Shown: positions 22,590 to 29,408 of the stretch, in pieces
How positions within the stretch are numbered: the stretch's first letter is position 1
How the letters are laid out: each line of letters opens with the position of its first letter
Virus record (IMG/VR): IMGVR_UViG_3300044951_001798
Coordinates: 1 to 53,627 of that record
Length of the DNA: 53,627 bases
Source of the DNA: a virus
Strand: one strand, 5' to 3'
Position numbers and translations under genes: made by a program
Notes under the pieces: generated by a model
The model's input: the letters and a program-made list of their open reading frames with translations, nothing else
Database searches by the model: none
Told to the model about the DNA's origin: nothing

Positions 22590-23801
22590 ATGGTTGGTTG
22601 GCAAAGATCAGATTATAGAGGTGTCCGTTTTCGTGAACATAACACCAGAACGCATGGTATTACGAAGGATAGATATTTTGTAATACGATACCAATTTAAT
22701 GGAAAACGATATGGGGAATCGTTAGGTTGGGCATCGGAGGGCATGAGCGCAAAAAAAGCGTTTCTGATACTGGCTGAGCTGAAACAAAATCAGGCCACAA
22801 GTACACCACCATTTACACTAAGAGAAAAACTGTCTATCGAACATGCGCGACGTGATTATGAAGAACGAGAAAAGATTCAGACAGAAACCATAAATATTAC
22901 ATTCAAAACATTTTTTGAAAATTCTTATTTGCCTATCCAGAGAACCCATAAGCGCAACAGATCCTTAGTACCTGAAACGGGACAAGCCGAGAACTGGATT
23001 TTTCCGGTTGTTGGGTATATTCCGATGAAAGATATATCCAGTTTCCATATCGAACGAATAAAAAAGAACTTGCTTGACGCTGGCAGGTCACCACGAACAA
23101 TACAGTATTGCCTAGCCACAATCCGGCAGGTTTGGAACCATGCACGGCGAGCCGGGGTTGTTTCAGGAGATTCACCAACACTGAATGTTAAAATCCCGAA
23201 ATTTGATAACAAGAGGGAGAGATATCTTAATCCGGCTGAATGTGACAGCCTGCTTGAAGAATTGAAAAAACATTCTGTAACTACATACCATTTAGCGACT
23301 GTATCCCTGGATACTGGGATGAGGTTCTCGGAAATTGCAGGGCTTCAATGGCAGAATATTGATCTCGTCCGGGAGTCGATATCTATCATGGATACTAAAT
23401 CCGGTAGAAACCGCACTGTTTATATGACTGAACGAGTTAAGTCTTTGTTCTATGATATACCAAAATCCGAATCTGATATGCTGGTATTTCCTGATCAAAA
23501 TGGAGGAATGATCAAACAGGTCAGTAATATTTTTGATAGAGTAGTGCTTACTCTGGGACTGAATACCGGCATTGATGATGACAGGCTGAAATGTGTCTTT
23601 CATTCTCTGCGGCATACGCATGCCAGCCGATTACTCGAATCTGGAGCTGATATCTACCGAGTAAAGGAGTTATTGGGACATGCAAGCGTTACCACCACTG
23701 AACGCTACAGCCATATCACTGCGGATAGGCTGCGGAGCGCGATTAAAGATATGGAAAAAATGAATCTTTCTAATGTCATACAAATAAAAAAAATTGTGTG
23801 A
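22590..23801 (+). CDS. int: Tyrosine integrase
   Basis: 403 residues. N-terminal arm-binding part (WQRSDYRGVRFREHNTRTHG), SAM-like core-binding domain (about residues 85-190), and catalytic domain with Arg in DTGMRFSEI, HSLRHTHAS (H-x-x-R), LLGHAS and the nucleophile in TERYSHI. Catalyses recombination between attP and the host tRNA-Arg gene. A GTG at 22563 in frame would lie inside the arm-type repeat; the ATG at 22590 is preferred. Confidence 0.95.
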   Translation: MVGWQRSDYRGVRFREHNTRTHGITKDRYFVIRYQFNGKRYGESLGWASEGMSAKKAFLILAELKQNQATSTPPFTLREKLSIEHARRDYEEREKIQTETINITFKTFFENSYLPIQRTHKRNRSLVPETGQAENWIFPVVGYIPMKDISSFHIERIKKNLLDAGRSPRTIQYCLATIRQVWNHARRAGVVSGDSPTLNVKIPKFDNKRERYLNPAECDSLLEELKKHSVTTYHLATVSLDTGMRFSEIAGLQWQNIDLVRESISIMDTKSGRNRTVYMTERVKSLFYDIPKSESDMLVFPDQNGGMIKQVSNIFDRVVLTLGLNTGIDDDRLKCVFHSLRHTHASRLLESGADIYRVKELLGHASVTTTERYSHITADRLRSAIKDMEKMNLSNVIQIKKIV

Positions 23802-24162
23802 CTGTTTCAATAATTTATGGTATTTACAGAATATACCCCCTGTGGTTTCGACCCAGGGCTGCGGGGCTACTTCGGTGGCCCCTGCTTAAAAAAAAGCAGG
23901 ACGAACGGTCCACCATGAATAATGATCAACAGGCTCAGTTTTTAGATGCAAACAACCTTCAAACCTTTGTCAGTAATGAATTGATGGGGATGATCAACTT
24001 TTGATTTTCCATTGACTATTTACTGAGTTGTCATCCGTTATTTTTTTTGGCCATTTTTTCTTTTCTCAACCAAAGCACAATGCGGATTCACAGGCGCAAC
24101 CGCCTGTAATGCTCGCCACGGCGTTTAAAATGGAAACGAATGGTATAGGTTGGGTGAATTAT
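23802..24162. other. Non-coding region between convergent integrase and late operon
   Basis: 360 bases holding structured elements: a GGGGCTAC-TTCG-GTGGCCCC hairpin with a stable UUCG tetraloop (23863-23882), a CCTGC ... GCAGG element around an A8 run (23881-23900), GGAC-GAAC-GGTCC (23899-23911), and ACAGGCG-CAAC-CGCCTGT (24090-24107). A 29-residue ATG frame (23915-24004) lacks a ribosome-binding site. This could be terminators, a small RNA, or both. Confidence 0.4.
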
Positions 24163-24402
24163 TTACTTCACTTTGAAAATCGCCAGGCAATCAACGATAA
24201 TCCCGAATAATCCCCTGACTTTCTCCCAGACGGCATCATCCCCCACGATAGTCGCAAGGCTCTCCAGTACTGTCGCCTTTTTTGCTTCGCCAGAATTTGC
24301 AGGGAATTCCTGCTGGCAGATAATCATTATTTCTCTGACTAACCTCACAAAACTTACAATCCCAGTCAGAACCATTAGCACATTCGTTGCAATTAACGGC
24401 AT
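24163..24402 (-). CDS. Holin-like small membrane protein, 79 aa
   Basis: Last gene of the late operon. MPLIATNVLMVLTGIVSFVR is a membrane segment, followed by a helical region (EAKKATVLESLATIVGDD ... VRGLFGIIVDCLAIF) like a common family of small phage proteins found beside endolysins. GAGGAT lies 9 bases before the ATG at 24402; the frame extends to 24435. Could be the holin or a regulator. Confidence 0.55.
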   Translation of the reverse strand: MPLIATNVLMVLTGIVSFVRLVREIMIICQQEFPANSGEAKKATVLESLATIVGDDAVWEKVRGLFGIIVDCLAIFKVK

Positions 24403-24448
24403 TGAGTTTATCCTCGTACTTCTTAATTTTTTCAAGACTGCGTTTCAA
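24236..24448 (-). CDS. Overlapping Cys-rich ORF, 70 aa (TTG start)
   Basis: Overlaps the holin-like gene by 167 bases in another frame. The product has a convincing Cys layout (CNEC ... WDCKFC ... IPCKFW ... EPCDY). It needs a TTG start with only a weak GGCGG upstream. Either a genuine overlapping gene or a coincidence; kept at low confidence. Confidence 0.3.
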   Translation of the reverse strand: MKRSLEKIKKYEDKLNAVNCNECANGSDWDCKFCEVSQRNNDYLPAGIPCKFWRSKKGDSTGEPCDYRGG

Positions 24449-24510
24449 CCGCCAGTCTTTTTAAAAATTGATAAGCGGCTGTGATATTTACAAAGAAAGC
24501 TTTTTCATTC

Positions 24511-24660
24511 TCAGGCGGTTCGTTTCGGTTTATCGGCATCGTTTTGCCCATTTGGCTTCCTGATCTTCGCAATATCCCGAGCTATATCAACATCCCGATA
24601 TATCCGATATGCTCTTGCAAAGTCTAAGAGATATTCTGGTGGAGGCTCATCTTTCTTCAT
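24511..24660 (-). CDS. Hypothetical protein, 49 aa
   Basis: MKKDEPPPEYLLDFARAYRIY onward; the start overlaps the preceding stop (ATGA). Highly charged and soluble. Unknown late accessory protein. Confidence 0.5.
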   Translation of the reverse strand: MKKDEPPPEYLLDFARAYRIYRDVDIARDIAKIRKPNGQNDADKPKRTA

Positions 24661-24749
24661 AATTTATGCCTGAAACAACCGCCAATCACAATACCGTTGA
24701 TGACACCCAGCAGGAAATAAGCGATAATCAATATGTCTTTGTCTGTCAT
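24657..24749 (-). CDS. Tiny single-pass membrane protein, 30 aa
   Basis: MTDKDILIIAYFLLGVINGI is largely one membrane helix, ending in GGCFRHKL. ATGA overlaps with the genes on both sides. Possibly a small holin/antiholin-type peptide. Confidence 0.5.
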   Translation of the reverse strand: MTDKDILIIAYFLLGVINGIVIGGCFRHKL

Positions 24750-24931
24750 TTGTCTTCCAGTGATTCTGGTACTTTGCCTGTTCGGAGCGAGTTATAAACA
24801 TTTGAGAACATTGTCATTATTTTATCATCAACCGTAGATTTCGATAGCAATGCCAGTCCTTTAAGCAAAGTTAAGATCAAATATAAAGACATCCAATTTT
24901 CACCGACGATTTTTAAAAGCCATGCGTCCAT
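24746..24931 (-). CDS. Conserved small phage protein of the lysis region, 61 aa
   Basis: MDAWLLKIVGENWMSLYLIL with a hydrophobic helix and the tail DDKIMTMFSNVYNSLRTGKVPE matches a recurrent small protein found in the lysis/tail region of many prophages. Function unknown; holin-like topology is possible. Four-base overlap with the next gene. Confidence 0.6.
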   Translation of the reverse strand: MDAWLLKIVGENWMSLYLILTLLKGLALLSKSTVDDKIMTMFSNVYNSLRTGKVPESLEDK

Positions 24932-24937
24932 AATGCC

Positions 24938-25264
24938 TCAATGAACCAGATAGGTAATTGGTTTAAAAACGAGATAAGTCGGCGGAATGAAAGTCAGAAC
25001 GTCGGTAGGACTTTGATAAAATACCCCTATCTCCCCCAGATTAACAATCGAATCACCTGAATTTTGGTGATAACCGTAGATATAATGTACAACATTATCA
25101 ACCGATATGTACATAAAGCCGTTGCTTCCTGGTTCTAAAATAGACTGCTGAAATGTTATGACAGTACTATCGTTATCTCTCAGATAGTACGATTTGTTAT
25201 TTACATCAAGTGCATAAGCATTTGATGTTAACATAAGCAATATTGTAAATAGTATTCTTTTCAT
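24938..25264 (-). CDS. Exported protein of unknown function, 108 aa
   Basis: Signal peptide MKRILFTILLMLTSNAYA with an Ala-x-Ala-type cleavage site after about residue 18, then a beta-rich mature domain. It lies in the lysis cluster; it may act in the periplasm during lysis or lysogeny. No family recognised. Confidence 0.6.
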   Translation of the reverse strand: MKRILFTILLMLTSNAYALDVNNKSYYLRDNDSTVITFQQSILEPGSNGFMYISVDNVVHYIYGYHQNSGDSIVNLGEIGVFYQSPTDVLTFIPPTYLVFKPITYLVH

Positions 25265-25268
25265 GTTA

Positions 25269-25487
25269 TTAATCCTTCATTTCCCTTGGAGATAGTCGCA
25301 ATTTAGCGAACCCATCCGTGTAGCTTGTATTAACATATCTATGTCTGGCGGGTTGCTCGCATGTTTCAACCGAAGGGTAACTTGTCGTATAGTATCCTAT
25401 GGGATAAGACAATTCGACAGGAGCCGTAGAGTTATCCTCGTAAATTTCAATACACGTTTCGTGCTTTTTGATTGTTTGTAAAATCAT
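25269..25487 (-). CDS. Hypothetical protein, 72 aa
   Basis: Located between the endolysin and the exported protein genes with 1 to 4 bases spacing. Tyr-rich, three Cys. No motif recognised. Confidence 0.5.
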   Translation of the reverse strand: MILQTIKKHETCIEIYEDNSTAPVELSYPIGYYTTSYPSVETCEQPARHRYVNTSYTDGFAKLRLSPREMKD

Positions 25488-25488
25488 A

Positions 25489-25929
25489 TCACCAATCCAG
25501 TATCATTTGGTAGAGACGCAACACCCTGAATAAATGCCCCTTAACGTAAATATCCTTGGAGTGTTTTTTATAATGCAACATTCTCATCAAAAGAAGATCA
25601 TGAAAAGAATATTGATTCATAAATTCTCTAAGATCGCCATTTATGAGAGTTTTTAACGTTCCTGGCCCTTGATTGACGCAAGTGTCGAAGCATACCAGAT
25701 CAAATGGAAAAGGTAGGTCGTCACATCCTGCTTTATCCCAATACTTTGTCTTGTAGATAATCGCAGCCTTTTCGATTGACATATCTCGTGTTACCTCAGG
25801 ATTATACCTTGACGATAACCCCCACACAGTAAATCCACCACCTGCATTCCCAGGATCGTGTTGATCGGTAGAAAGTTTCCCCTCCAGTTCCAGTACTGCT
25901 CTCAGCGAGCGGTCGAAATTACGCTTCAT
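25489..25929 (-). CDS. Endolysin, GH108 N-acetylmuramidase-like
   Basis: 146 residues. LELEGKLSTDQHDPGNAGGG followed by FTVWGLSSRYNPE matches the glycoside hydrolase 108 pattern (catalytic Glu, then D-x-x-D-P-G ... T-x-x-G-I/L). The middle YKTKYWDKAGCDDLPFPFD is also family-typical. Degrades peptidoglycan at lysis; there is no signal peptide, so release through a holin is expected. AAGGAG precedes the ATG at 25929. Confidence 0.85.
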   Translation of the reverse strand: MKRNFDRSLRAVLELEGKLSTDQHDPGNAGGGFTVWGLSSRYNPEVTRDMSIEKAAIIYKTKYWDKAGCDDLPFPFDLVCFDTCVNQGPGTLKTLINGDLREFMNQYSFHDLLLMRMLHYKKHSKDIYVKGHLFRVLRLYQMILDW

Positions 25930-26482
25930 CACATTCTCCTTTTTTATCAGTAGCTCTACGGCCAAATGGCGCTGAAATTATTGCACTGTTTGCTCGTAAT
26001 TTCAATGCTTTTTCCAACTCATTAATCCTATCTGTATGATCAGATCGTTCTCTCAAAACCAAATCGTGGATGCTGAACATGGCTTTATTTGATTCCTGAT
26101 TAGCCATAATTGTAGCAAGTTTCTCATGGATTTCAAGCCAGCAAGCATGCGTTTTGTTGTTAGCTTCATGCCGTTTTAAATCCTGCAAATTTATGCACGC
26201 TTGTATTTCATCAATTTTTTTTTCTAAAGAATCCCTTACTTTATCTCTGCTTTTAATACAGTGCGCTGTTTCTTCTTCACACATTGTCTTTGTCATAACA
26301 TGCTTCATGTCCTTGATATAATAATCCTCCATGCTTTCGACTTTAGTTTCAAGTTTTTCAATTACTTTCCTAAGTTCGTCGAGAACTCTGATGTTATTTT
26401 TGAATACGAATGCTGCACCACCAAAAGCAAATGAGAACGTAATAAGCGGTATCAGAATGTCAATGTGGTCGAAGATGTTCAT
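25919..26482 (-). CDS. Membrane-anchored coiled-coil protein, 187 aa (spanin-like?)
   Basis: MNIFDHIDILIPLITFSFAF is an N-terminal membrane segment, followed by long heptad-like helices (LDELRKVIEKLETKVESM; RINELEKALKLR). AAGGA precedes the ATG at 26482. Topology and position next to the endolysin fit an inner-membrane spanin component or a phage membrane protein. The end overlaps the endolysin gene by 11 bases. Confidence 0.55.
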   Translation of the reverse strand: MNIFDHIDILIPLITFSFAFGGAAFVFKNNIRVLDELRKVIEKLETKVESMEDYYIKDMKHVMTKTMCEEETAHCIKSRDKVRDSLEKKIDEIQACINLQDLKRHEANNKTHACWLEIHEKLATIMANQESNKAMFSIHDLVLRERSDHTDRINELEKALKLRANSAIISAPFGRRATDKKGECDEA

Positions 26483-26493
26483 GAGTTTTTTCC

Positions 26494-26847
26494 TTAAGGA
26501 TGGACGGTCATTGATTCGACTGCAAATGTCTTTCGAGATTTCCACTCAGCTTTTTTGCCTGGATTGAAATTATTCACAGGTCTGTAATAGCCAACTGAAC
26601 GCGAATACACCTCCGTTCGAGGATTAAACACCGGAGACTTTGCGTAGCAGCCATCGCATTTCATCAGATACTCAGTCGGTGAGTGCCAGTCTGCCGGTGG
26701 CTGGAATACTGCGCCGCCAATGATAGTTGTTTCATTGCTGTCCTGAGCTGCCGTGACAATGACAGATGAATGACAGTCCATACATTCACCCTCGAAAATG
26801 AAAGGATTCTGTATTCTAAGCAATTCTTTTAGTCTTTCAAGTTTCAA
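26494..26847 (-). CDS. Stand-alone NrdD C-terminal (zinc ribbon + glycyl-radical loop) protein
   Basis: 117 residues from a TTG at 26847 with GGGAGG 9 bases upstream (an in-frame ATG at 26895 would overlap the preceding gene). CMDC ... CDGC forms a zinc ribbon, then EVYSRSVGYYRPVNNFNPGK and KSRKTF match the end of class III anaerobic ribonucleotide reductase, whose glycyl radical lies in RVCGY (here RSVGY) before the NAGK-type helix. No catalytic barrel is encoded. It could act as a replaceable radical subunit, as GrcA/YfiD does for pyruvate formate-lyase, or have been repurposed. Confidence 0.7.
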   Translation of the reverse strand: MKLERLKELLRIQNPFIFEGECMDCHSSVIVTAAQDSNETTIIGGAVFQPPADWHSPTEYLMKCDGCYAKSPVFNPRTEVYSRSVGYYRPVNNFNPGKKAEWKSRKTFAVESMTVHP

Positions 26848-26849
26848 AT

Positions 26850-27074
26850 TTAAAAGCCTCCCTTGATGTTCGCCCACATTCTCACCCCAATCCATGCCAG
26901 CATTGCCATTGCAGGATGCCCTTTACTCGCTATACAGCGTCTTAACTCACGATCCGCTGCAAGACGTATAGCTGCTGATTTACTTTCCAAAGCAAGCACA
27001 CAGCCCGCATCATGCGCCTGTCAGCACTCTATCCAGTTTCCGTTTGGGAATCCTGTACAGCGGTTATCCTGCAT
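26850..27074 (-). pseudogene. PLA2-like CCxxHD small protein interrupted by in-frame TGA
   Basis: The ATG at 27074 overlaps the preceding stop by 11 bases. The frame reads MQDNRCTGFPNGNWIEC, TGA (27023-27021), QAHDAGCVLALESKSAA and on to a TAA at 26850, 74 sense positions in all counting the TGA. The TGA occupies the second Cys of the Cys-Cys-x-x-His-Asp motif of small phage proteins that recall phospholipase A2. Protein-like sequence continues after it (RLAADRELRRCIASKGHP). Either a nonsense mutation (TGC/TGT to TGA), a sequencing error, or recoding as selenocysteine. Confidence 0.6.
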
Positions 27075-27693
27075 TGATAATATCTTTCTTCGCCCAGGTA
27101 TCCGCAAGGAACATCTGTCCCCACACAAAAACCTCGGCAATCATCTGACTTGCGGCTGCAAGTGAAACATCATGGACTGCATTATCATAATCCCTGATTG
27201 ATACAGTCGAAGGTTGAAACGCTGATAACCCTACCATTAATTGAGTCCATCGAACTAACGATGTCTCGTCAACTTGCAACTTGATCCCATTCGAGCAAGT
27301 CATTCCTGCGTCCTGAATTGCTTTTTGGGATATTGCAAGATTCGCAAGAGCCTTTTGCTTGTTGATCTCAATTATCTCTTCTGGAGTTTTTCCATAAAGT
27401 GGATCACGTTTTAACTCTTCCAAAGCATCTCGCTCAGCACGATTAAGATACTCAGGATTCTCTATGTATTCTTCATCTCCAGTATCATCGCTTCTCCCAA
27501 TAGAGATATATTTTGCATCAAAATACTCTTGACGGTATTTATTGATTTTCTCTTGAATAGCAAATTCAAGATTATTGGCTATAGCATTGTCAATCCAGGC
27601 TTGTGGGTCAACTATGCAGTGAGCGAGGATCGCGTTGTCTTCTGCAATCTGCTCAGGTGTTTTTGTGACTATGATCGGTTCTTCTATTGGCAT
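27064..27693 (-). CDS. Tail-fibre-associated DUF4376-like protein, 209 aa
   Basis: The C-terminal half (GIKLQVDETSLVRWTQLMVG ... VSLAAASQMIAEVFVWGQ) matches the DUF4376-type domain found in proteins encoded after phage tail fibres, often assembly or accessory factors. The N-terminal part is helical. It directly follows the receptor-binding-type fibre gene. Confidence 0.65.
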   Translation of the reverse strand: MPIEEPIIVTKTPEQIAEDNAILAHCIVDPQAWIDNAIANNLEFAIQEKINKYRQEYFDAKYISIGRSDDTGDEEYIENPEYLNRAERDALEELKRDPLYGKTPEEIIEINKQKALANLAISQKAIQDAGMTCSNGIKLQVDETSLVRWTQLMVGLSAFQPSTVSIRDYDNAVHDVSLAAASQMIAEVFVWGQMFLADTWAKKDIINAG

Positions 27694-27708
27694 TTATTTT
27701 GCTCCTTT

Positions 27709-29397
27709 TTAGCAGACGAGATGGCCGGAAAAATAAGACTCGTCACCTATGTCAACTTGTTGAGTTCCAGAACCTTGATAAACTTCTATCTGTGCGGTAT
27801 CTCCAATATCCATATCAGCTAAAATCAAAAATGGAATATTCCATCGAACCAAAGCTCCCAAATCTACTGCAAATGAATGTCTGCGATTCGATGTTACCAA
27901 CTCAATAAGATAATACGTACTGACAGTATTGTTTAAATAAATAGCACCAAAAAGTGCATATTTACCAGTCATTGGTGCAGTAAGAGCATTTGAGGCAAAA
28001 TTATTAGATTGATCAAAAATTTCTGTCCCCCACACCACAACTACGCGTGATCCAACTGCGATATTTTCCTGGACCGACGCTGGTTTCACCAAAAACGCCG
28101 GTTGAGCAGTATTCACCCTCGGCACATTCAACTTCCTCGTCAAACTCCAACCAGTAGCAGGGTAACTCGCATTTAAAGCATTGGAGGATGAGTCATACCA
28201 AAGATTATTTTGAATTCCCTCTGGCTCCAGTGCGAGAGTTGCTCCTATTTTCACCAAAGAACTTGAATGCGCCCAATGAGTAGGAGTTGTTCCAGTCGCA
28301 ATGAATTCATTTCCTGTAACATTTGTACCACCAATATTAGTAAAATCGTCATCAGACACATAAGTATTGATTCTGTATTTGTAACCAACTACCAGTGTCC
28401 CACTTGTGATAGCTGTTTGTGATCCCCATTTGTCAGAATAACTAATCCCATTCCTGTACAAAGCAAGCACTTCCGCTGCTGTTAATGCTCGGTTGTAAGT
28501 GGCGGCGAAGGAGCAGGTTCCGGCATTCCTGGCATCGGAGTCTCCCATAACATATAAAGGATTTGTACTACTTAAACTTCCATGAGTATTTGCTTGAATA
28601 GTCAATGAAGTATCTAATACTCCATTAATATATAAAGAAGCATTTCCAGCGTTACTAACAGTCTCGCGCGTTATAGACCAAACAATTTCTGCAATAGTGG
28701 CATCTGGAATAGTATTAGCATTAGATTGTTGATAATAAAATGCACTTCCCACACCAGCAGGAAGAAACGTTGCCATTTTATTTGTGGTCAACACATATAA
28801 AACAAAATTGCCCTTTCCCAATAGTAATATTGATATTCCAGGTGTCCAATCCGGCAAGCTTCCTCTCCACACCAGAGTAAAGTTACCAGTCCCAAAATCA
28901 ATATTATCATTATCAGCAACCGTAATCCCACTACTCCCACTCGCAGCATAAGTCATATTCACCGCTTGATCTGGAAGTCTCGCAAGTACTGCATCCTGTG
29001 ACTTTGCATATGCTGTGGTTGCAAGTGCTGTTGTAGCAGTGTTATCTGCTGCTGTTGCTGTTGTGCAAGCTGTGAGGACACCAGCACTTGGTGTACCTAA
29101 GTTCGGTGTAATCAGCGCAGGAGACGTTAAAGGAGCCTTTGCGCTCAAAGCCACTGTTTCATCAACAGTCAGCGTTTTTGAAGTTGTTCCTCCAGCGAGG
29201 GTAAAGCCTATACTCAAAGCAGTTGGTGTTAAAGCATTCACTGTAGCTCCTGTAAGAGTTGCCCCTGATAACGATGCTTTAAGAGCCAGTGCGTCAAACA
29301 CACTATTCCCATTTGGAGCATGAGTAGTATCACCATCTGAAATACTCGAAGCAATTGAAATAGTCGAAGAGCCATATATACTGGATAGTATTGTCAT
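27709..29397 (-). CDS. Tail fibre with LamG-like lectin domain, 562 aa
   Basis: Starts MTILSSIYGSSTISI with AAAAGGAAA upstream. The N-terminal third is repetitive, low complexity (TGATVNALTPTALSIG), typical of fibre shafts. The middle (NIDFGTGNFTLVWRGSLPDW ... LYINGVLDTSLT ... AATYNRALTAAEVLALYRNG) is a concanavalin/LamG fold. The C-terminus is a tip domain ending DIGDESYFSGHLVC. Probable receptor-binding protein. Overlap of the frame with the upstream gene (to 29439) is not used. Confidence 0.75.
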   Translation of the reverse strand: MTILSSIYGSSTISIASSISDGDTTHAPNGNSVFDALALKASLSGATLTGATVNALTPTALSIGFTLAGGTTSKTLTVDETVALSAKAPLTSPALITPNLGTPSAGVLTACTTATAADNTATTALATTAYAKSQDAVLARLPDQAVNMTYAASGSSGITVADNDNIDFGTGNFTLVWRGSLPDWTPGISILLLGKGNFVLYVLTTNKMATFLPAGVGSAFYYQQSNANTIPDATIAEIVWSITRETVSNAGNASLYINGVLDTSLTIQANTHGSLSSTNPLYVMGDSDARNAGTCSFAATYNRALTAAEVLALYRNGISYSDKWGSQTAITSGTLVVGYKYRINTYVSDDDFTNIGGTNVTGNEFIATGTTPTHWAHSSSLVKIGATLALEPEGIQNNLWYDSSSNALNASYPATGWSLTRKLNVPRVNTAQPAFLVKPASVQENIAVGSRVVVVWGTEIFDQSNNFASNALTAPMTGKYALFGAIYLNNTVSTYYLIELVTSNRRHSFAVDLGALVRWNIPFLILADMDIGDTAQIEVYQGSGTQQVDIGDESYFSGHLVC

Positions 29398-29408
29398 CTT
29401 ATTTCCTT

